From the NCBI GenBank assembly GCA_025465145.1, contig JAODNS010000268.1:1-12663 (forward strand): a DNA stretch of 12,663 nucleotides. Reading direction: 5' to 3'. Below are positions 5,016 to 12,663 of the stretch, one piece after another. Source of the DNA: Frankiales bacterium (GTDB taxonomy: Bacteria > Actinomycetota > Actinomycetes > Mycobacteriales > SCTD01). Numbering within the stretch: position 1 is the first letter of the stretch; every line of letters starts with the position of its first letter. The position numbers were made by a program, and so were the translations under genes. The notes below the pieces were generated by a model that did not search any database, was not told the DNA's origin, and worked only from the letters and a program-made list of their open reading frames with translations.

Positions 5016-5519
5016 TCGCCGGTCACGCCGTCGATCCGCTCGCGGACGAGGTCGGCGTGCCCGTTGTGCCTGGCGTATCCCTCGATCATGTGCAGGTAGA
5101 TCCAGCGCAGGTTGCGGACCCGCTCCGGGTGGTCGCCGCGGCTGGGCACCACGTGGCCCAGCGGCAGGCCGGCGACGGCGCTGCGGGAGGCCTCGCACTC
5201 GGCGCGGTACGCGGCGAGGTCCGCCCCGGGGTCGGCGCCGTCGGACCTCGGTGAAGTCGCCCTCGGGCGCCGCGTCGCTCCAGTAGAGGAAGGGGACGTC
5301 CTCCTGCGCCGCGTGCATCCGGAACCACCAGCGCTCGACCTCGGTCATGTGCCGGACCAGGCCGAGCAGCGACAGCCCCGACGGCGGCGTGGACCGCGTC
5401 TTCAGCTGCTCCGGCGCGAGCCCGGCGCACTTCTGCAGCAGGGTCGCGCGGTGGAAGTCCGTCCATTGCTCGAGCGCCTGCCGCTCCTCGGCCAGCAGGC
5501 CCGGTTCCTGGCGCTTCAC
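5012..5519 (-). pseudogene. DinB family (DUF664) protein with a one-base frameshift
   Basis: Starts at GTG 5519, 2 nt after the serine hydrolase stop. The first 92 residues are clear DUF664/DinB: EQWTDFHRATLLQKCAGL, SGLSLLGLVRHMTEVERWWF, PEGDFTEV. One extra G (+ strand GG at 5243-5244) then throws the frame off; moving by one base restores GADPGADLAAYRAECEASR, LPLGHVV, and the C-terminus IYLHMIEGYARHNGHADLVR to TAG at 5012-5014. The repaired protein would have 168 residues, the usual size. DinB-superfamily proteins are four-helix bundles, often metal-binding and thiol-dependent; the function of DUF664 members is poorly known. Because both halves are otherwise perfectly conserved, this is either a very recent mutation or a sequencing error. 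Coupled to the hydrolase upstream. Confidence 0.85.
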
Positions 5520-5521
5520 CG

Positions 5522-6763
5522 TCAGTCGACGATGCTGCTGTAGACGAGCTGGCGCAGCTCGGTGCGGATCGCGTACGTGCTGGAGGGCAGCAGCTGCGTG
5601 TAGAACGCTGCGGTCACCTGCTCCACCGGGTCGATCCAGAAGGCGGTGCTGGCCGCGCCACCCCAGGCGAACTCGCCCGCGGACGCCGGCACCTTGTAGG
5701 CGACCGGGTCCACCAGCACCGAGAAGCCGAGCCCGAAGCCGACGCCGTCGTACGCCGTCTCGGAGAACTGCCCGGCCGGCGCCAGCGCGGTGAGCAGCTT
5801 CCCACCGGGCAGGTGGTTGCGGGTCATGTAGGCGAGCGTCCGCGGGCTCAGCAGCCGCTGCCCCTCGAGCTCGCCGCGGCCGAGCAGCAGCTGGGTGAAC
5901 CGGTCGTAGTCGTACGCGGTCGAGATGAGGCCGCCGCCGCCGCTGAGCAGCGCCGGCTCGCGGAAGGCGCCCGCGCCGACCGGGTCCCAGCGCAGCGCCT
6001 CGCCGGTGCCGGGCGTGGGCACGTACAGCGCCGCGGTCCGCCCGGCATCGGCCTCGTCCACCCACCACCGGGTGTCGGTCATGCCGAGCGGCGTGAGCAC
6101 CCGATCGCTGAGGGCCCGGTCGAGCGGCTTGCTGTCGAGCACCTCGAGGACCCGGCCGAGGACGTCGGTTGCGACCGAGTAGTTCCAGCTCGTGCCCGGC
6201 TCGAACAGCAGCGGCATCGACGCCCAGACGGCGCACTGCTCGGCGAGCGGAACGCCGGCCTTCTGGTTGAAGTCCGAACCGGCGTTCCGGTACATCTCGT
6301 CGACGACGCTGGAGCGGGTGAAGCCGTACGTGAGCCCGGAGCAGTGGCTGAGCAGGTGCCACATCCGGATCGGCTCGGTCGCCGGCACCGTCTTGGGCGC
6401 CTCCGCCGTGCCGCCGCGGAAGACCCGCATGTCGGCGAACTCGGGCAGGTAGCGGCCGACCTCGTCGTTGAGGGAGAAGGCACCCTCCTCGAACAGCTGC
6501 ATCGCCGCAACGCTCGTCACCGGCTTGGTCATCGAGTAGATGCGCCAGAGCGTGTCCTGCCCGACCGGCAGGCCCGCCTCCTTGTCGCGCAGGCCGTAGA
6601 CCGAGGAGTGCACCCGTTTGCCGCGCCGGCTGACGATCACCTGCCAGCCGGCCAGCCGCCCGTCGTCGACGTAGCGGGCGAGCCGCTGGTCGATGCGTGC
6701 CAGGCGCGACGGGTCCATGCCGACCTCGTCGGCGTCCACCTCGATGTCCACTGCCTTGCCCAT
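5522..6763 (-). CDS. serine hydrolase, class C beta-lactamase/EstB-like
   Basis: 413 residues from ATG 6763 to TGA 5522-5524. The S-x-x-K nucleophile motif is Ser77-Met-Thr-Lys80 (IYSMTKPVTS), the Tyr motif is Tyr195 in SWNYSVATD, and a C-terminal WGGAAST replaces the KTG-like box. No signal peptide is visible (the start is polar: MGKAVDIEVDADEVGMDPSR), so it is probably a cytoplasmic esterase or amidase rather than a secreted penicillin-recognising enzyme. The family includes EstB, lovastatin-type esterases and D-aminopeptidase-like proteins; the substrate cannot be told. It heads a two-gene unit with the DinB gene, and is divergent from an acyl-CoA synthetase with only 17 bp between the start codons, so the two may be co-regulated. 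Confidence 0.93.
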   Translation of the reverse strand: MGKAVDIEVDADEVGMDPSRLARIDQRLARYVDDGRLAGWQVIVSRRGKRVHSSVYGLRDKEAGLPVGQDTLWRIYSMTKPVTSVAAMQLFEEGAFSLNDEVGRYLPEFADMRVFRGGTAEAPKTVPATEPIRMWHLLSHCSGLTYGFTRSSVVDEMYRNAGSDFNQKAGVPLAEQCAVWASMPLLFEPGTSWNYSVATDVLGRVLEVLDSKPLDRALSDRVLTPLGMTDTRWWVDEADAGRTAALYVPTPGTGEALRWDPVGAGAFREPALLSGGGGLISTAYDYDRFTQLLLGRGELEGQRLLSPRTLAYMTRNHLPGGKLLTALAPAGQFSETAYDGVGFGLGFSVLVDPVAYKVPASAGEFAWGGAASTAFWIDPVEQVTAAFYTQLLPSSTYAIRTELRQLVYSSIVD

Positions 6764-6766
6764 GGC

Positions 6767-6775
6767 GGGAGGATA
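6767..6775. promoter_or_regulatory. dual-use element: Shine-Dalgarno (+) and leaderless -10 box (-)
   Basis: On the plus strand GGGAGGAT (6767-6774) is the ribosome-binding site for GTG 6781 (8 nt from GGAGG to GTG). On the minus strand the same bases give TATCCT (6775-6770), a TANNNT -10 hexamer 6 nt before ATG 6763, ideal spacing for a leaderless transcript of the serine hydrolase. The SD is clear; the -10 is a consensus match only. Confidence 0.5.
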
Positions 6776-6780
6776 GGCAA

Positions 6781-8232
6781 GTGGCGACCATGTCGATCGG
6801 CCGGGCGCTCGGCTGGCTCGCCGAGCAGGACCCGGACCGGCCGGCCGTCACAGACGCAGCGGGGATGCTGACCCGGTACGAGCTGGACCGCCAGAGCAAC
6901 GCCCTCGCCCGCGCCTACGCCGAGCTGGGTGTGGAGCAGGACGACCTCGTCACGATCGGGCTGCCGAACGGGCGCGAGTTCTACCTCGCCTGCGCCGCCG
7001 TCTGGAAGCTCGGCGCGACGCCGCAGCCGGTCAGCGCGCGGCTGCCCGCGGCGGAGCAGGCCGGGCTGGTCGAGCTCGCGGACCCGCCGCTGCTCGTCGG
7101 GGTGCAGGCGCAGGGTCGCGCGTCGGTGCCGGCCGGCTTCGACGCGAGCGGGTACGGCGACAGCGCGCTGCCGGACCGCTGGGCGGCGTCGTGGAAGGCG
7201 CCGACGTCCGGCGGCAGCACCGGCCGGCCGAAGCTGATCCTGTCGGGGACGCCCGCGCAGGTGGACCCGACGGTGGCGGCCGTGCCATACATGCCGCGCG
7301 ACGGGGTGCAGCTGGTGCCCGGTCCGCTGTACCACAACGGCCCGTTCATCTACTCGATGCGCGGGCTGCTCAGCGGCCACGCGCTCGTCGTCATGGAGCG
7401 GTTCGACGCCGAGCGAGCACTGCAGCTCGTCGAGACGCACGGCGTCACCTGGATGCTGCTCGTGCCGACGATGATGCAACGGATCTGGCGGCTGCCCGCG
7501 GATGTGCGGGAGCGGTACGACCTGTCGTCGATCGAGCAGGTGCTGCACCTCGGCGCGCCGTGCCCGCAGTGGCTCAAGCGCGCCTGGCTCGAGTGGCTCG
7601 GCCCGGAGCGGGTGCTCGAGGTCTACGCCGGCACCGAGTCGCAGGGCGTCGCCGTCATCTCCGGGCGGGAGTGGCTGGAGCGGCCGGGCTCCGTCGGGCG
7701 GGCCGCCCTGGGCAGCGCCTTCCGCGTGCTGGACGAGCACGGGCGGGACGTGCCGCCGGGGACCGTCGGCGAGGTGTTCATGATGCCGGCGGGCGGACCC
7801 GGGTCGACGTACACGTACCGCGGCGCCGAACCGCGCAGCATCGACGGCTGGGAGTCGCTCGGCGACCTCGCGTCGCTGGACGAGGACGGGTACCTGTACC
7901 TCGCCGATCGCAGCGCCGACCTGGTGCTGTCCGGCGGCGCGAACGTCTACCCCGCTGAGGTGGAGGCGGTGCTCGACCAGCACCCAGCCGTCCGCTCCAG
8001 CGCGGTGTTCGGCCTGCCGGACGAGGACCTGGGCGAGCGGGTGCACGCGGTCGCCGACGTCGCGGACGCAGACGTGCAGCCGGGCGAGCTGCTGGCGTTC
8101 GTGGCCGAGCGGCTCGTCCGCTACAAGGTGCCGCGCACGGTCGAGCTGGTCCGCGAGCCGCTGCGCGACGACGCCGGCAAGATGCGCCGATCCGCGCTGC
8201 GCGCCGCGCGGCTGAACTCTGCGGCCGGCTGA
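6781..8232 (+). CDS. AMP-binding acyl-CoA synthetase/ligase
   Basis: 483 residues from GTG 6781 (chosen over in-frame ATG 6790 because of SD spacing) to TGA 8230-8232. It shows the ANL-superfamily motifs in order: the phosphate loop TSGGSTGRPK (142-151), YAGTESQG (from Tyr282), GDLASLDEDGYLYLADRSAD (from Gly361), LSGGANVYPAEVE, and the catalytic C-terminal Lys467 in DDAGKMRRS. It should activate a carboxylic acid with ATP to the acyl-adenylate and transfer it to CoA in the cytoplasm. Its length, and the PGPLYHNGPFIYSMRGLL block, are like those of bile-acid/aromatic-acid type CoA ligases rather than long-chain FadD, but the substrate is not determinable. No catabolic genes are beside it. It is divergent from the serine hydrolase and convergent with glgB. 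Confidence 0.92.
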   Translation: MATMSIGRALGWLAEQDPDRPAVTDAAGMLTRYELDRQSNALARAYAELGVEQDDLVTIGLPNGREFYLACAAVWKLGATPQPVSARLPAAEQAGLVELADPPLLVGVQAQGRASVPAGFDASGYGDSALPDRWAASWKAPTSGGSTGRPKLILSGTPAQVDPTVAAVPYMPRDGVQLVPGPLYHNGPFIYSMRGLLSGHALVVMERFDAERALQLVETHGVTWMLLVPTMMQRIWRLPADVRERYDLSSIEQVLHLGAPCPQWLKRAWLEWLGPERVLEVYAGTESQGVAVISGREWLERPGSVGRAALGSAFRVLDEHGRDVPPGTVGEVFMMPAGGPGSTYTYRGAEPRSIDGWESLGDLASLDEDGYLYLADRSADLVLSGGANVYPAEVEAVLDQHPAVRSSAVFGLPDEDLGERVHAVADVADADVQPGELLAFVAERLVRYKVPRTVELVREPLRDDAGKMRRSALRAARLNSAAG

Positions 8233-8310
8233 TCTTCTGGTCTCGGACCAGCGGGGCCGACACGCCGGCGAGCCGCCCCGGTTGCTCCGAGATCAGAAGA
8301 TCGTCCGGCC
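8223..8310. terminator. long imperfect palindrome between convergent genes (candidate bidirectional terminator)
   Basis: Arms 8223-8247 and 8286-8310 (25 nt each) pair with only one true mismatch (8229/8304) plus two G-T wobbles. The uninterrupted core is 8231-8247 against 8286-8302, 16 of 17 identical. Inside, CGGGGC (8252-8257) pairs with GCCCCG (8275-8280). The stop codon of the acyl-CoA synthetase lies inside the left arm. It sits between the ends of the synthetase (+) and glgB (-), so a bidirectional terminator is the simplest reading. There is no long T-run, and such a large stem could also be a mobile palindromic repeat. Confidence 0.65.
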
Positions 8311-8331
8311 AGCGGGGGCGGCCGAGTGGCT

Positions 8332-8352
8332 GCGCCGGCGCGGGGGGCCCGC
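8332..8352. repeat. short GC palindromes downstream of glgB
   Basis: GCGCCGGCGC (8332-8341) is a perfect 10-bp palindrome, and GCGGG-GGG-CCCGC (8340-8352) a 5-bp hairpin, both within 35 nt of the glgB stop. They may help end glgB transcription. At this G+C content such short palindromes also arise by chance. Confidence 0.3.
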
Positions 8353-8365
8353 AGCGGCGGGAGGA

Positions 8366-10738
8366 TCAGGCGGTGGGGCCTGGCGAGTGCAGCCAGACGG
8401 TGCCGAGCGGCGGAACCCGCAGCACCGTCGACGCCGGCTGGCCGTGCCACGACTCGGCCGTCGCCTGCACGCCGCCGAAGTTGCCGACGCCGCTGCCGTA
8501 GTAGCCCTCGGCGTCGGTGTTGACGACCTCGGCCCACTCGCCTGCCCAGGGCAGGCCCAGCCGGTACCCCTCGTGCGGGATGGCCGAGAAGTTCGAGATG
8601 CACGCGAGCGCGGAGCCGTCCGCCCCGAGCCGCAGGAACGAGAACACGTTGCCGGCCGAGTCGTTGGCGTCGATCCAGGCGAAGCCGGCCGCCTCGGTGT
8701 CAAGCGACCACAGCGCCGACGTCTGCTTGTAGACCTCGTTGAGGTTCTGCACGAGCAGTGCGACCCCGCGGTGGTCGGGCAGGTCGAGCAGCCACCAGTC
8801 GAGCGAGCGCTCCTCGCTCCACTCCGACTCCTGCGCGAACTCCGATCCCATGAACAGCAGCTGCTTGCCGGGGTGCGCCCACATGAAGCCGAGGTACGCG
8901 CGCAGGTTCGCCAGCTGCTGCCAGCGGTCGCCCGGCATCTTGCGCAGCAGGGAGCCCTTGCCGTGCACGACCTCGTCGTGGCTGATGGGCAGGCAGTAGT
9001 TCTCGGAGTACGCGTAGACCATCGAGAACGTCATCTGGTGGTGGTGGTAGCCGCGGTAGACCGGCTCGCGCGCCATGTAGTCGAGCGAGTCGTGCATCCA
9101 GCCCATGTTCCACTTCAGGCCGAAGCCGAGGCCGCCCAGGTGCACTGGCCGCGTCACGCCCGGCCACGCCGTCGACTCCTCGGCGATGGTGACGACCCCG
9201 GGCACCCGCCGGTAGACGACGGAGTTCATCTCCTGCAGGAATGCGACGGCGTCGAGGTTCTCGCGGCCGCCGTACTGGTTCGGCAGCCACTCGCCCTCCT
9301 CGCGCGAGTAGTCGAGATAGAGCATCGAGGCGACCGCGTCGACGCGCAGCCCGTCGACGTGGAACTCCTGCAGCCAGTACGTCGCGTTGGCCACCAGGAA
9401 GTTGCGCACCTCGTTGCGACCGAAGTCGAAGACGTACGTGCCCCAGTCCATCTGCTCGCCGCGCCGCGGATCGGCGTGCTCGTACAGCGGCGTGCCGTCG
9501 AAGCGGGCCAGCGCAAACTCGTCCTTCGGAAAGTGCGCGGGCACCCAGTCCACGTTGACGCCGATGCCGGCCTGGTGCAGCCGGTCGACCAGGTAGCGCA
9601 GTTCGTCCGGCGACCCGAACCGCGAGGTCGGCGCGTAGTACGAGGTGACCTGGTAGCCCCACGAGCCGCCGAACGGGTGCTCCGCTACGGGCATCAGCTC
9701 GATGTGCGTGTAGCCGAGCCAGGTGACGTACTCGACCAGCTGCTCGGCGAGCTCCTTGTACGACAGGCCCTGCCGCCATGAGCCGAGGTGCACCTCGTAG
9801 ACCGACATCGGCGAGGCGTGGGCGGGCTTGTCGAGCCGCTGAGCCATCCACTCCTGGTCGTCCCAGGTGTAGTGCGAGGCGTCGACGATGCTCGCCGTCT
9901 GCGGCGGCACCTCGGTGCGCCGGGCCATCGGGTCGGCCTTCTCGCGCCAGACCGAGTCGACGCCGAGGACGGAGTACTTGTAGCGGGTGCCCTCGCCGAT
10001 GTCCGGGACGAACAGCTCCCAGACGCCGGTCGAGCCGAGCGAGCGCATCGGGAAGCCGCGACCGTCCCAGCCGTTGAAGTCGCCGATGACGCGCACGCCG
10101 CGCGCGCTGGGCGCCCACACGGCGAACGACGTCCCGGTGACGGTGCCGGTCGAGCTCTCGTAGCTGCGCACGTGTGCGCCGAGGACCGTCCACAGCTCCT
10201 CGTGCCGGCCCTCGCTGATGAGGTGCTGGTCGATCTCGCCCAGCGTCGGCAGGTAGCGGTACGGGTCGTCGGTCGGGTACGGCGTGCCGTTGTAGGTGAC
10301 CTCGAGCCGGTAGTCGGTGACGGAGGTCCCCTCGACCGTCGCCTCCCAGACGCCGGCGTGGCAGTGATGCAGCTCGACCGTCTTGCCGGCGATGTGCGCG
10401 ACGACCTGCTCCGCGTCGGGACGCAGCGCGCGCAGCACGACCCCGTCGTCGACCGGGTGGATGCCGAGAATGCCGTGCGGGTTGTGGTGTGCCCCGCCGG
10501 CGAGCCGATCCAGCTCCTCGTCGGCCGGGCCGCCGGTCGCGACCGGGCCGCTGCTCGGATAGCTGGAGTCCGGCGCTGCGACCTGGGCGGTCGCCTCCGC
10601 GGCGGCCTTCTTCGGCGCGCGCTTGCGGACCGGCTTTCCGTCGTCGGCGACGACGGGTGCGGTCGCCTCGGCAGCCACCGTCGCGTCGACCGGCTCCTGG
10701 GCGGCTGGCTTCTTCGTGCGCTTCTTGGGGTCGCTCAT
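8366..10738 (-). CDS. glgB: 1,4-alpha-glucan branching enzyme
   Basis: 790 residues from ATG 10736-10738, which overlaps the mak stop (ATGA). It cuts alpha-1,4 glucan chains and rejoins them by alpha-1,6 links in the cytoplasm. Order of parts: a Lys/Ala/Pro-rich tail (about 1-75), N1 domain (ELDRLAGGAHHNPHGILGIH), CBM48 (FAVWAPSARGVRVIGDFNGW), GH13 barrel, and C-terminal all-beta domain. Catalytic residues visible are Asp467 (DGLRVDAV, nucleophile), Glu520 (TIAEEST, acid/base) and Asp588 (ISHDEVVHGK). It is about 60 residues longer than the usual ~730, wholly because of the N-terminal tail. It is last in the treS-mak-glgB operon, so it works on glucan made by GlgE from the Mak product, and possibly on ADP-glucose-derived glycogen too. 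Confidence 0.98.
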   Translation of the reverse strand: MSDPKKRTKKPAAQEPVDATVAAEATAPVVADDGKPVRKRAPKKAAAEATAQVAAPDSSYPSSGPVATGGPADEELDRLAGGAHHNPHGILGIHPVDDGVVLRALRPDAEQVVAHIAGKTVELHHCHAGVWEATVEGTSVTDYRLEVTYNGTPYPTDDPYRYLPTLGEIDQHLISEGRHEELWTVLGAHVRSYESSTGTVTGTSFAVWAPSARGVRVIGDFNGWDGRGFPMRSLGSTGVWELFVPDIGEGTRYKYSVLGVDSVWREKADPMARRTEVPPQTASIVDASHYTWDDQEWMAQRLDKPAHASPMSVYEVHLGSWRQGLSYKELAEQLVEYVTWLGYTHIELMPVAEHPFGGSWGYQVTSYYAPTSRFGSPDELRYLVDRLHQAGIGVNVDWVPAHFPKDEFALARFDGTPLYEHADPRRGEQMDWGTYVFDFGRNEVRNFLVANATYWLQEFHVDGLRVDAVASMLYLDYSREEGEWLPNQYGGRENLDAVAFLQEMNSVVYRRVPGVVTIAEESTAWPGVTRPVHLGGLGFGLKWNMGWMHDSLDYMAREPVYRGYHHHQMTFSMVYAYSENYCLPISHDEVVHGKGSLLRKMPGDRWQQLANLRAYLGFMWAHPGKQLLFMGSEFAQESEWSEERSLDWWLLDLPDHRGVALLVQNLNEVYKQTSALWSLDTEAAGFAWIDANDSAGNVFSFLRLGADGSALACISNFSAIPHEGYRLGLPWAGEWAEVVNTDAEGYYGSGVGNFGGVQATAESWHGQPASTVLRVPPLGTVWLHSPGPTA

Positions 10739-12107
10739 GACGTCACCTCAGCGGCGAGCCGCTCGATCGAGCCGAGGGGGATCGGCAGCCAGGACGGACG
10801 GTTGCGGGCCTCGTAGACGACCTCGTAGACGGCCTTGTCGAGCTCGAAGGCGCGCAGCAGGACGGCGCTGCTCCGCGGGTCGGCGCCGGCGGCCTGCGCG
10901 TAGCCGTCGCAGAACGCGGAGCGGTTGCGCTCGGCCCACTCGGTGGCGCGGTAGGCCAGGTGGTGCTCGCCGGGGTGGTCGGCGAGCAGGTGGCGGGCGG
11001 CGTAGTCGAACGAGCGCAGCATGCCGGCCACGTCGCGCAGCGGGCTCATCAGCGCGGTGCGCTCGGCGAGCGAGCGCGCCGGCTCGCCCTCGAAGTCGAG
11101 CACGACCCAGCCGTCCTGCGTGCGCAGGACCTGGCCGAGGTGGTAGTCGCCGTGCACGCGCTGCACCGGCACCTCCTCGGTCAGCGCGGCCACCTGGTCG
11201 TACGTCGTGCGCAGCGCATCCGCGTAGGGGGCCAGGTCGGGGACGACCGCGAGGGCCGCCTCGAGCCGCTCGTGCAGCTGCGCAGCCGTGGCCCGCGAGT
11301 CCTCGGGTCCAGCCGTCCGCGACGGCAGCGACTGCGCCATCAGCGCGTGCACCTCCGCCGTCGCAGCGCCGAGCCGCTCGGACTCGCCTGCGAAGTCGCC
11401 GCCGACCTCGTCCGCGTGCAGGTCGCCCTCCGCGAACAGGTCGCGCACGCTGGCGGTGGCCATCGCCCAGCCCTCGCTGGCGCCGCGCAGGAAGCACTGC
11501 ATCATGCCGAGCGTCGTGGTCTCGCCCTCTATCTCGCCCTCGAGCCAGGCGAGTGGCGGCGCGACGTGCGGGCTGCCGGCTTCGGCGAGCGCGCGGGTGA
11601 TCTCGAGGTCCGGGTTCAGCCCCGGCTGCACCCGGCGGAACACCTTGAGGATGTAGTCCTCGCCGTAGACAATGGAGGTGTTGCTCTGCTCCGCGCCCAT
11701 GACCCGGCTCGGCTTGTCGAGCTCGATGTCGCTGCTCGCGGCGGTGAAGCGGACCGTCTCGGTCTTCCCGCCGGCGGCGATCTGCTGCAGCAGCACCGCG
11801 GTGGCGTCTGCGTCGTGCACGGCCTCGTAGACGGTGCGTCCGCCGGCCTCGCCGATCAGCGCGTGCTGCAGGCGCTGGGGCAGCGCGCCCTCGGCCTCGC
11901 CCACGAGCAGCTGGTAGCGGTCGCTGCCGCCGTCCTCGAAGTCGACGCGGAGCAGCAGGTGCTCCACGACGCGTCCCTCGCCTTTGTGCAGGACGGCGGA
12001 GGACTCGACGGCGACGCTGCCGACGGAGCGGCCCTTGCCGCCGAACCAGCGCTGGTCAGGGAGCCAGCCGGCCAGCAGATCGGTCAGGTCAGTGGTGGAC
12101 AAGGCGC

Positions 12108-12111
<4 letters not shown>
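10735..12111 (-). CDS. mak: maltokinase
   Basis: 458 residues from GTG 12111 (overlapping the treS stop in GTGA) to TGA 10735-10737. It phosphorylates maltose with ATP to maltose 1-phosphate, the donor for GlgE. The N-terminal cap holds LPDQRWFGGKGR, typical of actinobacterial Mak/Pep2, and the C-terminal lobe is kinase-like: the catalytic loop HGDYHLGQVL (Asp322) and the metal-binding VVLDFEGEP (Asp339). The length is as expected for stand-alone maltokinase (about 450), and it is not fused to TreS as in some actinobacteria. The 4-nt overlaps on both sides indicate translational coupling with treS and glgB. The enzyme pair TreS-Mak turns trehalose into maltose 1-phosphate and is known to form a complex in mycobacteria. 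Confidence 0.96.

Positions 12112-12663
<552 letters not shown>

Noticed and set aside
2436..6899. Minus-strand open frame of about 1,487 codons across the reductase, ybbN, DinB and hydrolase
   Set aside because: Apart from a short in-frame piece of DinB it is Arg/Pro/Ala-rich shadow antisense or out of frame to well-recognised genes; long stop-free frames are expected at this G+C.
8332..8352. Dedicated intrinsic terminator for glgB
   Set aside because: Stems are only 5 bp with no T-run; kept as low-confidence palindromes because the 8223-8310 stem is a far better candidate.
8282..9781. Plus-strand open frame of about 499 codons
   Set aside because: Antisense to glgB, whose catalytic motifs are all in place; the plus-strand translation shows no domain.

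Overview
The window is about 70% G+C. Gene content and codon use point to an actinobacterium (Actinomycetota); I would not go below class. Supporting signs are a GAF-regulator/aldehyde dehydrogenase/DUF779 locus, an AlkA of the kind found in actinobacterial Ada-AlkA fusions, frequent GTG starts, leaderless-looking promoters, and a treS-mak-glgB operon of the GlgE type. No tRNA, rRNA, CRISPR array or insertion sequence was seen.

Layout. (1) 1-1727 (+) is a damaged stretch. The C-terminal end of a GAF-type transcriptional regulator is intact as far as it is visible. It is followed by the first ~26 codons of an aldehyde dehydrogenase joined out of frame to the body of a DUF779 gene, and then by an AlkA glycosylase gene with a frameshift and an internal deletion that removes its helix-hairpin-helix. 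(2) 1743-5015 looks like a redox module. A minus-strand, Cys-containing winged-helix regulator (SufR/ArsR-like) diverges from a plus-strand series: a 17-residue Cys-rich micropeptide absent from standard ORF calls, a strong hairpin, a Rieske ferredoxin, a ferredoxin-NAD(P)H reductase whose start overlaps the ferredoxin stop, and a thioredoxin-TPR co-chaperone (YbbN/CnoX-like). A perfect 17-bp palindrome lies on the -10 box of the promoter that would drive the plus-strand genes. (3) 5012-6763 (-) holds a serine hydrolase (class C beta-lactamase/EstB-like) followed 2 nt later by a DinB/DUF664 gene with a one-base frameshift. (4) 6781-8232 (+) is an AMP-binding acyl-CoA synthetase, divergent from the hydrolase with only 17 bp between start codons. 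(5) 8223-8310 is a long imperfect palindrome between convergent genes. (6) 8366-12663 (-) is treS (partial), mak and glgB, each overlapping the next by 4 nt. TreS turns trehalose into maltose, Mak makes maltose 1-phosphate (the GlgE donor), and GlgB branches the resulting alpha-glucan. glgE itself is not in the window.

The most novel part is the regulator / palindrome / Cys-micropeptide / hairpin / Rieske-reductase arrangement at 1743-4067. The most surprising structural fact is the group of gene-destroying lesions at 690-1560 and 5243. Either this locus is decaying or the assembly is faulty there; the sequence alone cannot separate the two.
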